NCBI GenBank assembly: GCA_947490625.1
Contig: CANLHC010000009.1
Location: 1-15,624 of the forward strand
Source of the DNA: Candidatus Nanopelagicaceae bacterium
Lineage (GTDB): Bacteria; Actinomycetota; Actinomycetes; Nanopelagicales; Nanopelagicaceae
Reading direction: 5' to 3'
DNA: 15,624 nt
Within the stretch, counting starts at the first letter, position 1. Every line of letters starts with the position of its first letter. Shown in pieces: positions 6,180 to 14,609 of this stretch. Below the pieces are notes generated by a model. The model was given only the letters and a program-made list of their open reading frames with translations. It ran no database searches and had not been told where the DNA came from. The translations under genes were made by a program, and so were the position numbers.

Positions 6180-6545
6180 GTGAGCGCTAATCCATATGTA
6201 CCAATCCTCATCCTCTTCGCCATCGGCTTTGGCTTTGCCGTCTTTTCGGTAGGGATCGCCTCAGTCACAGGGCCAGCGCGTTATAACCGCGCAAAGCAAG
6301 AGGCATACGAGTGCGGAATTGAGCCATCACCGCAAGCACTTGAAGGTGGACGCTTTCCAGTTAAATACTTTTTAACAGCAATGCTCTTTATTGTTTTCGA
6401 TATTGAAATGGTCTTTCTCTATCCATGGGCTGTCACCTTTGATGCGCTCGGTCTTTTTGGATTAGCTGAGATGGCAATTTTTATCGGAACAATTTTTGTC
6501 GCTTTCGCATATGTGTGGCGACGTGGTGGATTGGAATGGGATTAA
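6180..6545 (+). CDS. nuoA: NADH-quinone oxidoreductase subunit A (NuoA)
   Basis: A small membrane subunit of proton-pumping complex I, located at the junction of the hydrophilic and membrane arms. The 121 residues match the family length. Three hydrophobic segments are visible (about 7-28, 62-86 and 91-111), with the diagnostic YECGIEP (43-49) in the first loop and RFPVKYFLTAMLFIVFDIE starting at residue 58, whose acidic residues are conserved. I start at GTG 6180 (read as fMet, SANPYVPI...) because upstream in-frame codons back to 6069 encode an unrelated sequence antisense in style and overlapping menG. The gene is probably translated from a leaderless message. nuoB begins 3 bases after the stop. 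Confidence 0.95.
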   Translation: MSANPYVPILILFAIGFGFAVFSVGIASVTGPARYNRAKQEAYECGIEPSPQALEGGRFPVKYFLTAMLFIVFDIEMVFLYPWAVTFDALGLFGLAEMAIFIGTIFVAFAYVWRRGGLEWD

Positions 6546-6548
6546 GAC

Positions 6549-7121
6549 ATGGGTCTTGAAGATAAGTTACCAAGCGGAATCCTTCTCTCTACCGTTGAAG
6601 GTTTGGCCGGTTACATGCGCAAGAGCTCACTCTGGCCAGCTACTTTTGGTCTAGCGTGCTGCGCAATTGAAATGATGGCAGTTGGCTCAGCTCCCAAGCA
6701 TGACATTTCACGATTTGGAATGGAGCGCTTTAGCGCTTCACCTCGCCAAGCAGATCTCATGATTGTTGCTGGTCGTGTGTCACAGAAGATGGCCCCCGTA
6801 CTGCGTCAAATTTACGATCAAATGACTGCGCCAAAATGGGTAATCGCAATGGGCGCATGTTCTTCTTCAGGTGGAATGTTTAACAACTACGCAATCGTGC
6901 AAGGCGTCGATCACGTTGTTCCAGTTGACATCTATCTTCCAGGATGCCCACCACGTCCAGAACAGTTATTAGATGCGATTATTAAATTGCACGAACAAAT
7001 TAGCAACACATCCCTTGGGCCAAATCGTGAAGCAATAATCAAAGAGGTTGAAAAAGCAGCGTTAAATGCTCGCCCAACGATCCAACTTGGCTCTTTTCCA
7101 CTTGAAGGGACTCATGCATAA
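6549..7121 (+). CDS. nuoB: NADH-quinone oxidoreductase subunit B (NuoB)
   Basis: A peripheral-arm subunit that carries cluster N2, the last iron-sulfur centre before quinone. The 190-residue protein has the expected tandem cysteines Cys37-Cys38 (GLACCAIEMM) plus Cys104 (MGACSSSGGMF) and Cys133 (LPGCPPRPE), so the tetranuclear site is complete. The N-terminal part (PSGILLSTVEGLAGYMRKSSLWPA) includes the amphipathic segment that lines the quinone pocket. The C-terminal 35 residues are variable, as in other actinobacteria. Only a weak purine-rich stretch precedes the ATG, consistent with coupling to nuoA. The stop overlaps the nuoC ATG by one base (TAATG). Confidence 0.97.
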   Translation: MGLEDKLPSGILLSTVEGLAGYMRKSSLWPATFGLACCAIEMMAVGSAPKHDISRFGMERFSASPRQADLMIVAGRVSQKMAPVLRQIYDQMTAPKWVIAMGACSSSGGMFNNYAIVQGVDHVVPVDIYLPGCPPRPEQLLDAIIKLHEQISNTSLGPNREAIIKEVEKAALNARPTIQLGSFPLEGTHA

Positions 7122-7756
7122 TGAGTGAAACCCAGCAAGGAATGTTTGGCGCGCGCGGCACTGGTGATACATCAGGCTACGGTGGCCTTGTTGCAACTGC
7201 GGCAGCTACTGGTTCCACAGAGCGCCCATTTGGTGGATATTTTGATCAAGTAGCCGATGACCTCGAGCGCGCATATCCAGACTTTGCTGATGCAATTACT
7301 CGCGTTGTCGTAGATCGCGGAGAACTCACACTTCACATCAAGAAAGATCGCCTGGTTGAAGTTGCTCGCATCTTGCGCGATAAGTTGCTCTTTGAAATGT
7401 GCATGGGTGTCTCAGGAGTTCACTATCCAGAGCGCACCGGTAGCGAATTGGTGGCTGTCTATCCATTGCTTTCAATGACTAAGAACCAGCGCATTCGCCT
7501 TGAAGTTGCTACATCTGATTCTGATCGACACATTCCATCAGTTGTTGATGTGTGGGGTGGAAACAATTGGCACGAGCGCGAAACTTTTGACATGTTTGGA
7601 ATTATCTTTGATGGCCACCCAGGGCTTACTCGCATCTTGATGCCAGATGATTGGGACGGTCACCCACAACGGAAAGATTATCCACTCGGCGGAATCGCTG
7701 TTGAGTACAAAGGTGCAACAACACCTGCTCCATCAGAGCGGAGGTCATACCAGTGA
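7121..7756 (+). CDS. nuoC: NADH-quinone oxidoreductase subunit C (NuoC, 30 kDa)
   Basis: A peripheral-arm subunit that packs against NuoD and NuoB and holds no cofactor. It has 211 residues, with a Gly/Ala/Thr-rich, probably flexible N-terminus of about 38 residues that is longer than in minimal homologues but common in actinobacteria. The family signature is clear: ERETFDMFGIIFDGHP (152-167) followed by LMPDDWDGHPQRKDYPLGG (173-191). It is a separate gene and not fused to nuoD as in enteric bacteria. Its last codons contain CGGAGG (7739-7744), the ribosome binding site for nuoD, and its TGA overlaps the nuoD GTG by four bases (GTGA). Confidence 0.96.
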   Translation: MSETQQGMFGARGTGDTSGYGGLVATAAATGSTERPFGGYFDQVADDLERAYPDFADAITRVVVDRGELTLHIKKDRLVEVARILRDKLLFEMCMGVSGVHYPERTGSELVAVYPLLSMTKNQRIRLEVATSDSDRHIPSVVDVWGGNNWHERETFDMFGIIFDGHPGLTRILMPDDWDGHPQRKDYPLGGIAVEYKGATTPAPSERRSYQ

Positions 7757-9093
7757 CAACAACTTTTGATCCATACGCATCCTCTCGCGAAACAACTGAA
7801 GGCACTGTCTATTCAGTAACTGGTGGAGACTGGGATGAACTCGTCTCTGAAATCGGTGAGGCGAAAGAAGAGCGCATCATTGTAAATATGGGTCCACAGC
7901 ACCCATCTACACACGGTGTTCTGCGTCTTGTTCTGGAACTTGAAGGCGAGACCATTACAGAAGTTCGCCCAGGTATCGGATATCTACACACTGGCATTGA
8001 AAAAAACATGGAGTACCGCTCATGGACTCAAGGAACAACCTTTGCTACACGCATGGATTACCTCAGCCCAGTCTTTAACGAAACTGCATACTGCCTTGCA
8101 ATTGAAAAACTATTAGGAATTACAGAGGATGTGCCAGAGCGCGCATCAGTAATCCGCGTTCTTATGATGGAGCTCAACCGAATCTCATCTCACATGGTCG
8201 CACTCGGCACTGGCGCACTCGAACTTGGCGCAATGGGACCGATGTTCTTTGCATTCCGCGAACGCGAAATGGTGCTTGATGCTTTTGAGGCGATCACCGG
8301 CCTTCGTATGAATATGGCTTATGTGCGTCCAGGTGGAGTACAGCAAGATCTTCCTGCCGGCATGACAACACGTCTGCGCGAACTTGTGAAGACGCTGCGC
8401 AAAAACTTTAAAGATAACGAGAAGCTTTTGATTGGAAATACCATTTGGATGAAGCGCACTGTTGGTATCGGATACCTCGATCTCGCAGGCTGCACCACTC
8501 TTGGAATTACTGGTCCAGTTCTACGCTCGACCGGACTTCCTTGGGACTTGCGCAAGATGTCTCCATATTGCGGATACGAAAATTATGAATTTGATGTAAT
8601 CACTGCAGATACCTGCGATGTCTATGGTCGCTTCTTAATCCGCATGGCAGAGCTCGAACAATCACTACGAATCATCGAACAGGCGCTAGATAAACTAGAC
8701 GCCCTTAACGGTGCACCGGTGATGGTTGCAGATAAGAAGATTGCGTGGCCGGCTCAATTAGCACTCGGTGCTGATGGACTCGGTAACTCACTTGATCACA
8801 TCCGCGAAATCATGGGTAGCTCGATGGAATCACTCATTCATCACTTCAAACTTGTCACAGAAGGATTCCGCGTTCCAGCAGGCCAGGTGTATGCGGCAGT
8901 TGAATCTCCACGTGGAGAACTGGCTGCTCACGTTGTCTCAGACGGTGGAACCCGTCCATATCGCGTTCACTTCCGTGAACCTTCATTTAATAATTTGCAA
9001 TCAACATCTGCAATGAGTGAAGGCGGAATGATCGCTGACATCATCGGTGCAGTTGCATCAATCGATCCTGTGATGGGAGGAGTTGACCGCTAA
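7753..9093 (+). CDS. nuoD: NADH-quinone oxidoreductase subunit D (NuoD, 49 kDa)
   Basis: A hydrogenase-related subunit that forms the quinone-binding cavity with NuoB. The 446-residue protein has GPQHPSTHGVLR (47-58) and MDYLSP (101-106). His54 and Tyr103 are 49 residues apart, the same spacing as the quinone-headgroup ligands His38/Tyr87 of Thermus Nqo4, so the site looks intact. GYLHTGIEKNME (76-87) and the C-terminal FREPSFNNLQ...ASIDPVMGGVDR are also typical. The start is GTG 7753, backed by CGGAGG at 8-base spacing and the overlap with nuoC. The first 35 residues are an acidic, variable extension. The stop overlaps the nuoE ATG by one base. Confidence 0.97.
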   Translation: MTTTFDPYASSRETTEGTVYSVTGGDWDELVSEIGEAKEERIIVNMGPQHPSTHGVLRLVLELEGETITEVRPGIGYLHTGIEKNMEYRSWTQGTTFATRMDYLSPVFNETAYCLAIEKLLGITEDVPERASVIRVLMMELNRISSHMVALGTGALELGAMGPMFFAFREREMVLDAFEAITGLRMNMAYVRPGGVQQDLPAGMTTRLRELVKTLRKNFKDNEKLLIGNTIWMKRTVGIGYLDLAGCTTLGITGPVLRSTGLPWDLRKMSPYCGYENYEFDVITADTCDVYGRFLIRMAELEQSLRIIEQALDKLDALNGAPVMVADKKIAWPAQLALGADGLGNSLDHIREIMGSSMESLIHHFKLVTEGFRVPAGQVYAAVESPRGELAAHVVSDGGTRPYRVHFREPSFNNLQSTSAMSEGGMIADIIGAVASIDPVMGGVDR

Positions 9094-9731
9094 TGTCATC
9101 TGTAGACCCAACACTTAACCAAGAGGTTATGAATTCGATTGTTGCGCGTTACCCACGTAAGCGTTCTGCGATCATGCCACTCCTGCACTATGTGCAATCA
9201 GTTGCTGGTTATGTCACTAACTCTGGTATCGAAAACATTGCAGAAATGCTTGAAATCGCAACTGCAGAAGTTTCTGCTGTTGCCACTTTCTATACCCAGT
9301 ACAAGTTCAACCCAATCGGTGAGTATCACGTGGGAGTTTGCACAAATACTCTCTGCGCCGTCATGGGTGGAGATGCGATCTTCAGCGCTCTGAAAGAACA
9401 TCTTGGAATTGAAAACGATGGCGTGACCGCAGATGGAAAAGTTTCACTAGAGCATATCGAGTGCAATGCAGCCTGTGATTACGCACCTGTCGTGATGGCC
9501 AACTGGGAGTTCTACGACAACCAAACTGTTGAATCTGCAAAAAGTTTGGTCGATGGTGCACGCGCTGGAAATCCACCTGCACCTACACGCGGACCTAATC
9601 GCCTTGTTACATATAAGGAAGCATCAGCAGTTTTGGCAGGACTCAACGATGGTCTTGCTGGCGAAGGTGTGCAGGCTGGTTCTGCAACGCTCCTTGGTCT
9701 TAATCTGGCTCGAAAGATGGAGGGCAAGTAA
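9093..9731 (+). CDS. nuoE: NADH-quinone oxidoreductase subunit E (NuoE, 24 kDa)
   Basis: A thioredoxin-fold subunit at the tip of the peripheral arm, paired with NuoF and carrying the binuclear cluster N1a. In 212 residues the ligands are complete: GVCTNTLC gives Cys83 and Cys88 (C-x4-C), and HIECNAAC gives Cys124 and Cys128 (C-x3-C). The N-terminal helical domain (YPRKRSAIMPLLHYVQSVAGYV) precedes it. After about residue 150 there is a roughly 60-residue Ala/Gly/Pro-rich tail, longer than in E. coli and common in actinobacterial NuoE. GGAGGAG upstream, inside the nuoD end, supports the ATG at 9093. The stop overlaps the nuoF ATG (TAATG). Confidence 0.96.
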   Translation: MSSVDPTLNQEVMNSIVARYPRKRSAIMPLLHYVQSVAGYVTNSGIENIAEMLEIATAEVSAVATFYTQYKFNPIGEYHVGVCTNTLCAVMGGDAIFSALKEHLGIENDGVTADGKVSLEHIECNAACDYAPVVMANWEFYDNQTVESAKSLVDGARAGNPPAPTRGPNRLVTYKEASAVLAGLNDGLAGEGVQAGSATLLGLNLARKMEGK

Positions 9732-11011
9732 TGGCAACGCTTACACCGATTCTTTCAGCTCATTGGGATGAGAAAGATTCATTTACTTTAGAGGGATACA
9801 AGCGTCACGGTGGATATAAGGCTGCAGAAAAAGCCTTAGCTATGGATCCAGATGCAGTAATCCAGATGATTAAAGATTCAGGATTGCGCGGACGTGGCGG
9901 CGCTGGTTTTCCTACTGGCATGAAGTGGGGATTTATTCCGCAGGGCGATAACAAAGATCACTATCTTGTTGTTAACGCAGATGAATCAGAGCCAGGTACG
10001 TGTAAAGATACGCCGCTATTGATGGCTAATCCACATGTTCTGATCGAAGGATGCATTATTGCTTGCCATGCAATTCGTGCAAAGCAAGCATTTATTTATA
10101 TTCGCGGTGAAGTCACACATGTTGTTCGTCGTGTCAACCAAGCAATTACAGATGCATACGCTGCCGGACTACTTGGCAAAGGCGTTGATGTCGTGCTTCA
10201 TATCGGCGCAGGTGCATATATCTGTGGCGAAGAGACGGCGCTCTTGGATTCACTTGAAGGTTTCCGCGGACAACCTCGTCTTCGTCCACCATTTCCGGCC
10301 ATTGCAGGTTTATATGCAAAGCCAACTGTTGTAAACAATGTTGAATCAATCGCATCAGTTCCTGCAATCATTGCAAATGGTGCAGAGTGGTATCAATCAA
10401 TGGGTACAGAAAAGTCAAAGGGTGCAACTCTTTACTCACTCTCAGGCCATGTAAATAACCCAGGACAATTTGAAGCACCTCTTGGAATTACGCTGCGTGA
10501 AATTCTTGAAATTGCTGGGGGAGTGCGCACTGGCCACAAGCTCAAGTTCTGGACTCCAGGTGGATCTTCGACTCCACTATTTACCGATGCACATCTGGAT
10601 ATTCCACTTGATTACGAAGGTGTATCTGCAGCAGGTTCGATGCTTGGTACAAAGGCATTGCAAATCTTTGATGAGACAACGTGCGTTGTTCGCGCAGTAC
10701 TTCGCTGGACCGAGTTTTATAAGCATGAATCATGCGGCAAGTGCACACCATGTCGCGAAGGCACATGGTGGCTTGTTCAAATCTTGCGCGATCTCGAAGC
10801 AGGAGTCGGAACGGAGGCAGATCTTGAAAAACTTCTCGATCTCTGTGACAACATTATGGGGCGTTCATTCTGCGCACTCGGTGATGGTGCAACAAGCCCA
10901 ATTACTTCATCTATCAAGTATTTCCGCGACGAATACATCGCCCACTTAACTCAAGGCGGATGCCCATTTGATCCAGTCCAATCAACCCTTTTTGTAGGAG
11001 CTAGTAAATAA
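9731..11011 (+). CDS. nuoF: NADH-quinone oxidoreductase subunit F (NuoF, 51 kDa)
   Basis: The NADH-oxidising subunit, which binds FMN and cluster N3. The 426 residues show GRGGAGFPTGMKW (54-66) for NADH/FMN, NADESEPGTCKD (82-93), GAGAYICGEETAL (159-171) for FMN, and the SLBB region. The N3 ligands are Cys335, Cys338 and Cys341 in ESCGKCTPCREG, plus Cys381 in SFCALGD. All expected cofactor sites are present, so electrons would be drawn from NADH and not F420H2 or ferredoxin. A GGAGGG in the nuoE end serves as ribosome binding site. The stop overlaps the nuoG ATG by one base. Confidence 0.97.
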   Translation: MATLTPILSAHWDEKDSFTLEGYKRHGGYKAAEKALAMDPDAVIQMIKDSGLRGRGGAGFPTGMKWGFIPQGDNKDHYLVVNADESEPGTCKDTPLLMANPHVLIEGCIIACHAIRAKQAFIYIRGEVTHVVRRVNQAITDAYAAGLLGKGVDVVLHIGAGAYICGEETALLDSLEGFRGQPRLRPPFPAIAGLYAKPTVVNNVESIASVPAIIANGAEWYQSMGTEKSKGATLYSLSGHVNNPGQFEAPLGITLREILEIAGGVRTGHKLKFWTPGGSSTPLFTDAHLDIPLDYEGVSAAGSMLGTKALQIFDETTCVVRAVLRWTEFYKHESCGKCTPCREGTWWLVQILRDLEAGVGTEADLEKLLDLCDNIMGRSFCALGDGATSPITSSIKYFRDEYIAHLTQGGCPFDPVQSTLFVGASK

Positions 11012-13371
11012 TGACTACACAAGAGAGCGCCGTTGCAGTGGAGTTGATTACTGTCGTCATCGACGGATTTGAAGTAAGTGTTCCTAAAGGCACCCTTGTG
11101 ATCCGCGCAGCAGAAAAACTAGGAATTCAGATTCCACGATTCTGCGATCACCCACTTCTTGATCCAGTTGGTGCATGTCGTCAATGCCTTGTTGATATTG
11201 AAATTAACGGCCGTGCATTTCCAAAGCCACAGGCGTCATGCACAATCCCAGTTGAACCCAACATGATTGTAAAGACTCAGCTCACATCTCCTGTTGCCGA
11301 TAAGGCACAGAAAGGTGTGATGGAACTTCTTCTAGGAAACCATCCACTTGATTGCCCGGTCTGCGATAAAGGTGGCGAGTGCCCACTTCAAAATCAAGCG
11401 ATGTCTAATGGAAATCCAACAGCTCGACTTGGTGGAGTAAAACGTATCTTCGAAAAGCCAATCAATATTTCATCGCAAGTTCTCCTTGATCGCGAACGTT
11501 GCGTCTTATGTGCACGTTGCACACGCTTCTCTGAACAGATTGCATCCGATCCATTTATTACTCTGAATGAGCGCGGAGCTTTACAACAGGTGGGTATCTA
11601 CGAGAACGATCCGTTTAAGTCTTATTTCTCTGGAAATACAATTCAAATCTGTCCAGTAGGTGCACTCACCGGTGCTTCATACCGATTCCGTGCCCGTCCA
11701 TTCGATCTCGTTTCGACTCCATCGGCATGTGAGCATTGCGCATCAGGATGTGACATGCGTACCGATGTTCGCCGTGGAAAAACACTCCGTCGCCTAGCTG
11801 GAGATGATCCTGCGGTAAACGAAGAGTGGAACTGCGATAAGGGACGTTGGGCATTTAAGTACATCACTTCACAAAATCGCTTAACTCAGCCACTGGTACG
11901 TAACGCCGAAGGTGAACTCGTACCAGCATCGTGGCCTGAAGCTCTAGCGGCTGCAGCAGCTGGACTTGTTGGCAAGCGAGCAGGTGTGATCGTCGGAGGT
12001 CGCCCAACAGTTGAAGATGCATATGGATATGCAAAGTTTGCGCGTATTGCACTTAATACAAATGACATTGATTTCCGCACACGTGTGACATCTGATGAAG
12101 AGGCCAATTTCCTTGCTTCAACTGTTGTCGGATCTGCAGTTCACTATCGCGATATCGATGTTGCTGATCATGTACTCCTTGTTGCATTTGAACCTGAGGA
12201 AGAGTCACCAATCGTCTTCTTGCGCTTAAATAAAAACTTCAAAAAGCGTGCACTCGCCGTGACATCTGTTGCAACTAAGGGATCGATTGCAATGGATAAG
12301 CTCAAGGCAAAATTTATAAAGGTAGCTCCAGGTAACGAAGCACAAGCGTTGGCGGCTATTTCACTCACCGCTAAGTCTGTAATTTTAGTAGGCGAACGCG
12401 CATCAGAGAGCGCCGGATTACTCTCTGCCGCACGCACGCTCGCTGAAAAGACAGGTGCAAAGATTGCGTGGATCCCACGTCGCGCTGGCGAACGAGGCGC
12501 ACTTGAAGCTGGCGCATTTAGCCAGCTTCTTCCAGGCGGCCGCCCAGTTTCAGATTCTGCAGCGCGAGTTGATATCGCAGCTGCATGGGGTGTCAGCACA
12601 GTTCCTTCACTTCCTGGTCGCAGCGTTCGCGCAATGATTGATGCTGTTCACAGCAATGATCTTGATGCACTTGTTGTTGGCGGCGTAGATCTTGCAGATA
12701 TGCCACAGAGCGCGCAGGCAAAAGAAGCCTTCAAGAAAGCATTTGTTGTCTCACTAGAAATCGCACATTCATCAGTGACTGAATTAGCAGATGTAGTACT
12801 TCCAGTTGCAGCAGTAACTGAAAAGTACGGTAGCTATATCAACTGGGAAGGTCGCCCACGTGCATTTGCAGCAGCAGTTGCTGATTCGTTAAACCGAAGT
12901 GATGTTCGCATACTTTCAGTATTAGCAGATGCGATGGGTCAATCAATCATGCTCGGAACCGTAACAGCGGCGGCGAGAGAATTTGCCCAACTTGGAAAGT
13001 GGGAAGGTGCACGCGCATCACACGTTGCTGTACAACCAGGAACCCCAGTCAGTGTTTCAGGAGATCAAGCGATTATTACTTCGTGGCGTCGCCTACTCGA
13101 TGAAGGATCACTCCAAATCGGAGAAGATAATTTAGCGGGAACACGTAGACCAACACTTGCCGTGATCTCACCATCACGCGCGCAGAAAATTGGCGTTGCA
13201 ACAGGAGATCACCTACGCATCTCAAATGCACAAGGAAGTATTACTTTGCCAGCTCTCGTTGAAGAGATTCATGATGATGCAGTCTGGCTTCCACGTAATT
13301 CAATTGGCTCGAATCCATTGCAGACTCTTGAAGCTGTCCATGGTGAACTAGTAACGGTGGTGAAAGCATGA
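11011..13371 (+). CDS. nuoG: NADH-quinone oxidoreductase subunit G (NuoG, 75 kDa)
   Basis: The largest peripheral-arm subunit (786 residues), which wires electrons from NuoF toward NuoI. Ligand sets visible in order are: N1b (Cys45, Cys56, Cys59, Cys77) in a ferredoxin domain; N5 with its histidine (His111, Cys115, Cys118, Cys124); N4 (Cys164, Cys167, Cys170, Cys214); and the off-path N7 set (Cys240, Cys243, Cys247, Cys275), found in only some lineages, actinobacteria among them. From about residue 290 follows a degenerate molybdopterin-oxidoreductase-like domain, with a C-terminal beta-barrel part (about 700-786) ending LEAVHGELVTVVKA. TAGGAG in the nuoF tail is the likely ribosome binding site. 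The TGA overlaps the nuoH ATG (ATGA). Confidence 0.96.
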   Translation: MTTQESAVAVELITVVIDGFEVSVPKGTLVIRAAEKLGIQIPRFCDHPLLDPVGACRQCLVDIEINGRAFPKPQASCTIPVEPNMIVKTQLTSPVADKAQKGVMELLLGNHPLDCPVCDKGGECPLQNQAMSNGNPTARLGGVKRIFEKPINISSQVLLDRERCVLCARCTRFSEQIASDPFITLNERGALQQVGIYENDPFKSYFSGNTIQICPVGALTGASYRFRARPFDLVSTPSACEHCASGCDMRTDVRRGKTLRRLAGDDPAVNEEWNCDKGRWAFKYITSQNRLTQPLVRNAEGELVPASWPEALAAAAAGLVGKRAGVIVGGRPTVEDAYGYAKFARIALNTNDIDFRTRVTSDEEANFLASTVVGSAVHYRDIDVADHVLLVAFEPEEESPIVFLRLNKNFKKRALAVTSVATKGSIAMDKLKAKFIKVAPGNEAQALAAISLTAKSVILVGERASESAGLLSAARTLAEKTGAKIAWIPRRAGERGALEAGAFSQLLPGGRPVSDSAARVDIAAAWGVSTVPSLPGRSVRAMIDAVHSNDLDALVVGGVDLADMPQSAQAKEAFKKAFVVSLEIAHSSVTELADVVLPVAAVTEKYGSYINWEGRPRAFAAAVADSLNRSDVRILSVLADAMGQSIMLGTVTAAAREFAQLGKWEGARASHVAVQPGTPVSVSGDQAIITSWRRLLDEGSLQIGEDNLAGTRRPTLAVISPSRAQKIGVATGDHLRISNAQGSITLPALVEEIHDDAVWLPRNSIGSNPLQTLEAVHGELVTVVKA

Positions 13372-14609
13372 CAAATGCAGAGCTCATAAGCCAAGATCCA
13401 GGTTGGCTCATCGTAGTAAAGGCGCTACTTGTCTTTATTATTTGCGTTGTCTCTACCTTGCTGGCTGTCTGGACTGAACGCCGAGTCCTAGCAAAGATGC
13501 AGCTTCGTACTGGTCCAAACCGTGTTGGACCATTCGGCCTTATTCAATCTTTAGCAGATGGCGTAAAGCTGGCACTCAAGGAAGACATTATTCCGGCAGC
13601 AGCAGATAAGGTCGTATTTATCGCAGCGCCAATCATTGCCGCTTCTATGTGCTTCATGTCTTTTGCAGTGATTCCAATGACCGGAAAAGTCAATCTCTTT
13701 GGGCAAGAGACTGCAATGCAACTGACAGATCTCTCTGTTGGTGTTCTCTATATTCTCGCTGTTACATCAATCGGCGTTTATGGCGTCGTTCTTGCTGGCT
13801 GGTCTTCTGGTTCTACCTATCCATTGTTAGGCGGATTGCGCTCGAGCGCACAGGTAATTTCCTATGAAATCGCTATGGGACTTTCTCTTGTTGCAGTCTT
13901 TATCTATGCCGGATCTATGTCGACCTCAGAAATCATCTCTTCCCAGCATTCAAACTATTGGAATGCAGTAGTTCTCTTTCCATCATTTGTGATCTTTGTA
14001 ATTTCTATGGTTGGTGAAACTAACCGTGCACCGTTTGATCTAGCTGAAGCTGAAGGTGAGCTCGTAGGCGGCTTCCACACAGAGTATTCATCACTTAAAT
14101 TCGCACTCTTCTTCTTGGCCGAATATGTAAATATCGTTGCTGTCTCAGCACTTGCAACAACTCTCTTCTTGGGTGGATATCACGCACCTCCAGGACTTGG
14201 CTTTACTGAAGGTTGGCTCGGCGGATGGTTCACCATCGTCTGGTTCTTCCTCAAGGTAAATATCTTCTTCTTTATCTTTATGTGGCTTCGTGCATCTCTG
14301 CCACGACTTCGCTATGACCAATTTATGAAGTTTGGTTGGAAAGTATTAATTCCTACCTCCCTCATCTGGATTTTAACTGTCGCAACTCTTCGTGTAATTC
14401 AGCAGCAGGGTGCATCTCGCACAGTGATTATGGCTTTCGCACTCGGACTAGTTCTTATTGCGTTAACTGTTTCATCACTCTACGAACGAAGCAAGGCGAA
14501 GTCACAAGGAGATCTTCCAGAGGGTTCTGCTCCAGATTTCCCAGTTCCTTCCCTTCCTGGAGTTTCTTCACTCAACGTTTCAGCAAAGTCAGGAGGCGCT
14601 CATGAGTAA
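13368..14609 (+). CDS. nuoH: NADH-quinone oxidoreductase subunit H (NuoH, ND1)
   Basis: A membrane subunit that closes the quinone tunnel and starts the proton path. The 413-residue protein has ERRVLAKMQLRTGPNRVGPFG (37-57), EIAMGLSL near 167, and GETNRAPFDLAEAEGELVGG (216-235) followed by FHTEYSS, which holds the conserved acidic cluster. About nine hydrophobic helices are visible, including one after the usual eight at about 352-371. A polar Pro/Ser/Gly tail of about 40 residues follows (372-413). This size resembles M. tuberculosis NuoH and is longer than the roughly 325 residues of E. coli, so I treat it as a lineage trait. The start is ATG 13368 by ATGA overlap with nuoG. The end of the gene encodes AGGAGG for nuoI and overlaps it by 8 bases. 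Confidence 0.96.
   Translation: MTNAELISQDPGWLIVVKALLVFIICVVSTLLAVWTERRVLAKMQLRTGPNRVGPFGLIQSLADGVKLALKEDIIPAAADKVVFIAAPIIAASMCFMSFAVIPMTGKVNLFGQETAMQLTDLSVGVLYILAVTSIGVYGVVLAGWSSGSTYPLLGGLRSSAQVISYEIAMGLSLVAVFIYAGSMSTSEIISSQHSNYWNAVVLFPSFVIFVISMVGETNRAPFDLAEAEGELVGGFHTEYSSLKFALFFLAEYVNIVAVSALATTLFLGGYHAPPGLGFTEGWLGGWFTIVWFFLKVNIFFFIFMWLRASLPRLRYDQFMKFGWKVLIPTSLIWILTVATLRVIQQQGASRTVIMAFALGLVLIALTVSSLYERSKAKSQGDLPEGSAPDFPVPSLPGVSSLNVSAKSGGAHE

Noticed and set aside
10470..10949. Forward open frame of 159 codons inside nuoF in another frame
   Set aside because: It is fully contained in NuoF, which has every cofactor motif in the true frame. Its protein is Cys/His/Ser-rich noise caused by the local codon pattern.
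12168..12599. Reverse-strand open frame of 143 codons inside nuoG
   Set aside because: It is antisense to the molybdopterin-like domain of NuoG, has the composition expected of a shadow frame, and has no ribosome binding site or family match.
14481..14606. Polar C-terminal tail of NuoH as a possible novel domain
   Set aside because: Actinobacterial NuoH proteins such as that of M. tuberculosis are of similar length with a tail. It is low-complexity Pro/Ser/Gly sequence without motifs.
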